Shown here: positions 61,276-64,000 of the stretch, piece by piece
Layout of the letters: every line of letters begins with the position of its first letter
How positions within the stretch are numbered: position 1 is the stretch's first letter
Source: Lactobacillus sp. ESL0791
GTDB lineage: Bacteria > Bacillota > Bacilli > Lactobacillales > Lactobacillaceae
Direction of reading: 5' to 3'
NCBI RefSeq assembly: GCF_029433255.1
Contig: NZ_JAQTHU010000001.1
Span: 310,001 to 374,000 of the forward strand
DNA length: 64,000 nucleotides
Notes under the pieces: model-generated
What the model was told of the DNA's origin: nothing
The model's database searches: none
What the model saw: the letters and a program-made list of their open reading frames with translations, nothing else
Program-made: the position numbers and the translations under genes

Positions 61276-61304
61276 TTGCATTTTACCGAAAAGGTTAGTA
61301 CAAT
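61276..61304 (+). promoter_or_regulatory. Main slp promoter
   Basis: TTGCAT (61276-61281), 17 bases, TACAAT (61299-61304). Transcript start near 61311, leaving a leader of about 190 bases. Confidence 0.8.
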
Positions 61305-61310
61305 ATGAAT

Positions 61311-61501
61311 CGTGGTAAGTAATAGGGCTATGCTTCAGGCGCAAGGCCTGTACGCATGCTGATTCTTCAGTGAGATACACTACCTCATGGGAGTTATAAA
61401 CTCATGAATCTTATCTTGAAGGGTTTTGTACATTATAGGCTCTGACAAGCTGAACCTATAGCCTATTACGATTTTGTATATACACAAGGAGGAAAGACCA
61501 C
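61311..61501 (+). promoter_or_regulatory. Long untranslated leader of slp
   Basis: About 190 bases with local stems (CAGGC / GCCTG at about 61337-61351; CTCATG repeats near 61383-61407) and GGAGG nine bases before ATG. Long stable leaders that raise mRNA half-life are known for S-layer genes of lactobacilli. Confidence 0.7.
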
Positions 61502-63415
61502 ATGAAGAAAAATTTAAGAATTATTAGCGCTGCTGCTGCTGCTTTAATGACAGTTGCTCCAGTTGTTGCTACTTCAGTTTCAACTGTAATGGCTGATACA
61601 CCAATCGTAATACCTGGTGGCTCATCATCTACTACACCTGCAACTACAAGCGATATTACAGTTACTGTTCCAGTTAAGAATGTAGCTAGTTTAAAAGTTG
61701 GTGACTCAGTTTCAACAGTGAGTGCCAGCTTAACTTCAAATGTTGGTACAACTAAATTTGATAGTAGTTCTAATAGTAAGTTTGGTGTTTATGATGTAAC
61801 TGACTTTACCAGTGTAGCAGAAGGAAGCGTTGCTTTAAAAGCTGATGCAAAACCTGCTACTACATTTGTAAAAGGCCATACATATCGTGTCTATGTACCT
61901 AGTGTCACCTTAAGTGGGTTAACAGCTGGTCAAAAGTATACAGTAAATAAGGCACAAGCGACTTCAGATGCTTATGGTAATATTACCAGTAATGGTACCG
62001 GCGGTCCTATTAATGTAGCCAGTGAGGAAATTACTCCTGTTGATTCAAGCCTTCCTGGTTACCCTGTAGTAACAACGGGCACAGGTACTAATGCTACAAC
62101 TATATCAAAAGCTACTTTAACTCCTGTAAAAACTGGCAGTTCATATAAGGTATCTGATATTGCACAGCAAATTGTTGATGGTAAGAATAATGGCAGTACT
62201 ATTTATACATTTGGTATGAATATCACTCAAAGCGCATCAACAGCTAAACCAGTTGCATCCTTTAAGTCATCAGTAGAGGATGCAGTTAAGGATGCTTTAA
62301 AGACAGCTGGTGTTACAGTTAAAGATGATGGTACTTTTGATGCACCTGCAGCTCCTGTAAATGTTAAAGTTGTTTATACACTTACAAATGGTAATTCGTT
62401 GACCTTACCAGTTACATTAGACTTCACTCAACAAGATTCGAGTACTAAGTCTCCAATCTTTAGATATGGTGAAGCTGGCGAGTTCTTAAAAGATAACACT
62501 TTAACTACTGGTGTTGAAACTGCTGCTGAAAATGCTGATTGGTATTATACTCCAGTTGGCGCTACAGTTAATAAGAAAACAATTGCAGATCAGTTTACTG
62601 CTATATCTGCTAGAGGTGCAAATGGAGACGGCACAGGTACTGATGGTAATACACTTAAAATTCCGGTTACAGCAGATAATGTTGATGTAAGTAAGGTTAA
62701 TACTAAGGTTGCTGGTAAGTATCCTGTAAGTATCACTGTTGCTAACTTTGCTGGCGTGAAGACCACTCTTACATTTAATATTGCTGTTGGTGAATTTGGT
62801 GCTACTTATAAGACCGTTAAAGTTGGTGCTGGTCTATCTATTCCGGTTTATACCATTAATGGTAATACTGTAACAAAGAATACCGGTGACGGCTCAACTG
62901 TTGCTGATGGTACACAAATTGCTATTTTTGATAAGACAGATGCAAATCCTATTATTGTAAGTGGAGTTAAGTATTCAAGAGTTAATAAATCTGGTTCTGA
63001 TCAATACGTTGAGACTAAGTACATTGATGGTTCATATGTGCCTGCTGCTTCAGTTTCTAAGAAAGTTATGCACGCTTCATACGTTTACGATAAAGATCAT
63101 AAACGTGTAGGTACTAAGAGAATTGCTTCATACACTGATGTTCAAGTAACTGGTGATCCTGTTGCGTTAAGCGATGGTGTTATGGCTTACGCAATTGGTG
63201 ACAATCAATACGTAGTAGCTACTAACATTGATGGTACTAAGCTTACTTTGAAGCATAATGCTTATGTTTACTCAACAAGCAAGAAGCACAGTAAGAAGAG
63301 TATGAAGAAGGGTTCAGCTGTAACTGTTTATGGCGATCCTTACACATTCAAGGATGGTAAGAAGTACTACAGAATTGGTGAAGGTAAGCAATACATCAAG
63401 GTTGCTAACTTCTAA
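61502..63415 (+). CDS. slp: S-layer protein with C-terminal SLAP region
   Basis: 637 residues. Signal peptide 1-32 (MKKNLRIISAAAAALMTVAP, ending TVMAD). The assembly region 33-510 is rich in Thr, Val, Ala, Ser with few aromatic residues and no Cys. The last 120 residues hold two SLAP units: MHASYVYDKDHKRVGTKR and KHNAYVYSTSKKHSKKSMKK, basic, binding wall polymer. Codons are biased as in highly expressed genes (GGT, GTT, AAG, ACT). Strong promoter, long leader and strong terminator fit an abundant protein. Confidence 0.95.
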   Translation: MKKNLRIISAAAAALMTVAPVVATSVSTVMADTPIVIPGGSSSTTPATTSDITVTVPVKNVASLKVGDSVSTVSASLTSNVGTTKFDSSSNSKFGVYDVTDFTSVAEGSVALKADAKPATTFVKGHTYRVYVPSVTLSGLTAGQKYTVNKAQATSDAYGNITSNGTGGPINVASEEITPVDSSLPGYPVVTTGTGTNATTISKATLTPVKTGSSYKVSDIAQQIVDGKNNGSTIYTFGMNITQSASTAKPVASFKSSVEDAVKDALKTAGVTVKDDGTFDAPAAPVNVKVVYTLTNGNSLTLPVTLDFTQQDSSTKSPIFRYGEAGEFLKDNTLTTGVETAAENADWYYTPVGATVNKKTIADQFTAISARGANGDGTGTDGNTLKIPVTADNVDVSKVNTKVAGKYPVSITVANFAGVKTTLTFNIAVGEFGATYKTVKVGAGLSIPVYTINGNTVTKNTGDGSTVADGTQIAIFDKTDANPIIVSGVKYSRVNKSGSDQYVETKYIDGSYVPAASVSKKVMHASYVYDKDHKRVGTKRIASYTDVQVTGDPVALSDGVMAYAIGDNQYVVATNIDGTKLTLKHNAYVYSTSKKHSKKSMKKGSAVTVYGDPYTFKDGKKYYRIGEGKQYIKVANF

Positions 63416-63441
63416 TTAAGTAGTTTATCTTAACTATAAAG

Positions 63442-63468
63442 AAAAGCGATGTTAATTCATCGCTTTTT
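63442..63468 (+). terminator. slp terminator
   Basis: Ten-base stem AAAAGCGATG / CATCGCTTTT, six-base loop, T run. Confidence 0.9.
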
Positions 63469-63528
63469 TTGTGTAAGCAGAAGATTTAGGCTGATCGCCA
63501 AGTACCGAAAAATTAAACATTTTTAAAT

Positions 63529-64000
63529 TTACATTGTTGCTAATACACGATTTTGGTATTTTACTGGAGTCGTGTATTTTAATTTTTTTGATCTTCTAAT
63601 ACTGTTATACCAATAAACATATTTAGCCAAAACTTCTTTCATTTTGTCTAAAGAGCCAATCTTAAGTCGAATAATTGTTTCTCGCTTCGTTAAGTTAAAG
63701 ATTGTCTCGTCTGAAGCATTGTCATGACAATGTCCCTTGCGTGACATTCTCTGGGTGATGTTCATTTGTTTTAATTTGAACCTTTGACACTGTATTCCTT
63801 GATCTGTATGCAGAATTAACTGTTTAGCCTGGCTATTGTTAGGTAAGTTATCCTTAAGTTCGGTTAACATATCTAAGACTAAAGATATATTAGGTGAATA
63901 ACTAATCTGATACGCTAAAGTCTCTAAACTGGCCCATCAAGATTACTTAGTAACAATTTCTATTTCTAGTTTCGCCGAATATTGGTTCTATGTCTAACAA
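63529..64000 (-). pseudogene. IS3-family transposase (OrfB), decayed and cut by window edge
   Basis: The last 113 codons are open and hold LILHTDQGIQCQRFK, ITQRMSRKGHCHDNASDE and the end of the DDE catalytic core of IS3/IS150-type OrfB. Upstream the frame continues as LETLAYQISYSPNISLVLDM without start, and before 63915 stops and a frameshift appear (parts such as LDGPV lie in another frame). So the transposase is inactive. It lies about 60 bases after the slp terminator. Confidence 0.8.

Overview
The window is chromosomal DNA from a low-GC Gram-positive bacterium, most likely an S-layer-forming Lactobacillus of the acidophilus/crispatus/helveticus group. The evidence is a secreted S-layer protein with a C-terminal SLAP region and a long structured leader, a second SLAP-anchored surface protein, PepO-type peptidases, a nucleoside deoxyribosyltransferase, a Tyr-type D-Ala-D-Ala ligase, a D-aspartate ligase gene pair for the peptidoglycan cross-bridge, and an asparagine T-box leader on asnA. 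No rRNA, tRNA, CRISPR array or prophage was seen.

Layout. 0.3-7.4 kb: aldo/keto reductase, a decayed membrane gene, a DinJ-YafQ toxin-antitoxin pair, DNA repair (alkyladenine glycosylase, Ogt), sirtuin, TerC, and asnA under a T-box. 7.6-13 kb: surface and envelope genes (BspA-like repeat protein with SLAP region, secreted metzincin-like protein, cardiolipin synthase, alpha/beta hydrolase). 13-26.8 kb: RNase HI, glycosyltransferase, GH32 sucrose hydrolase, divergent PRPP synthetase, TetR with a membrane partner, CAP-domain protein, ddl, and a YibE/F-esterase operon. 26.8-33.8 kb: a large GH31 homologue that seems to lack both catalytic aspartates, nagA, ntd, a phosphatase, usp and tag. 33.9-38.7 kb: a phosphonate-type ABC transporter with two tandem binding-protein genes, each behind its own structured leader. 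38.7-39.9 kb: an IS30 element. 40-46.6 kb: a metallophosphoesterase, the AsnH/AslA cross-bridge pair and an MFS transporter. 46.7-53.9 kb: three paralogous pepO genes with a broken HicAB locus and a RelBE remnant in the gaps. 54-58 kb: glycerate kinase, a HigBA locus without leader, and Kup. 58-64 kb: secreted proteins including a second metzincin-like protein, an Fst-type type I toxin with antisense RNA, the S-layer gene, and a decayed IS3 transposase at the window edge.

How the genes work together. Several genes serve the envelope: ddl makes D-Ala-D-Ala; asnH and aslA would make the amidated D-Asp bridge; nagA recycles amino sugars; slp and the BspA-like protein sit on the wall; cls makes cardiolipin. 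The most unusual signal is the pair of leaders before the two phnD-like genes. Each has a promoter, a long-range stem, a shared TATGCA motif holding the start codon of a 46-49 codon upstream frame, and a terminator whose loop or 3' arm holds that frame's stop codon. The two loops match at 13 of 16 bases. I do not recognise this as a known riboswitch class. Six toxin-antitoxin loci or remnants (DinJ-YafQ, HicAB, RelBE remnant, HigBA, Fst type I) show that the intergenic spaces of this region have taken up such modules repeatedly.
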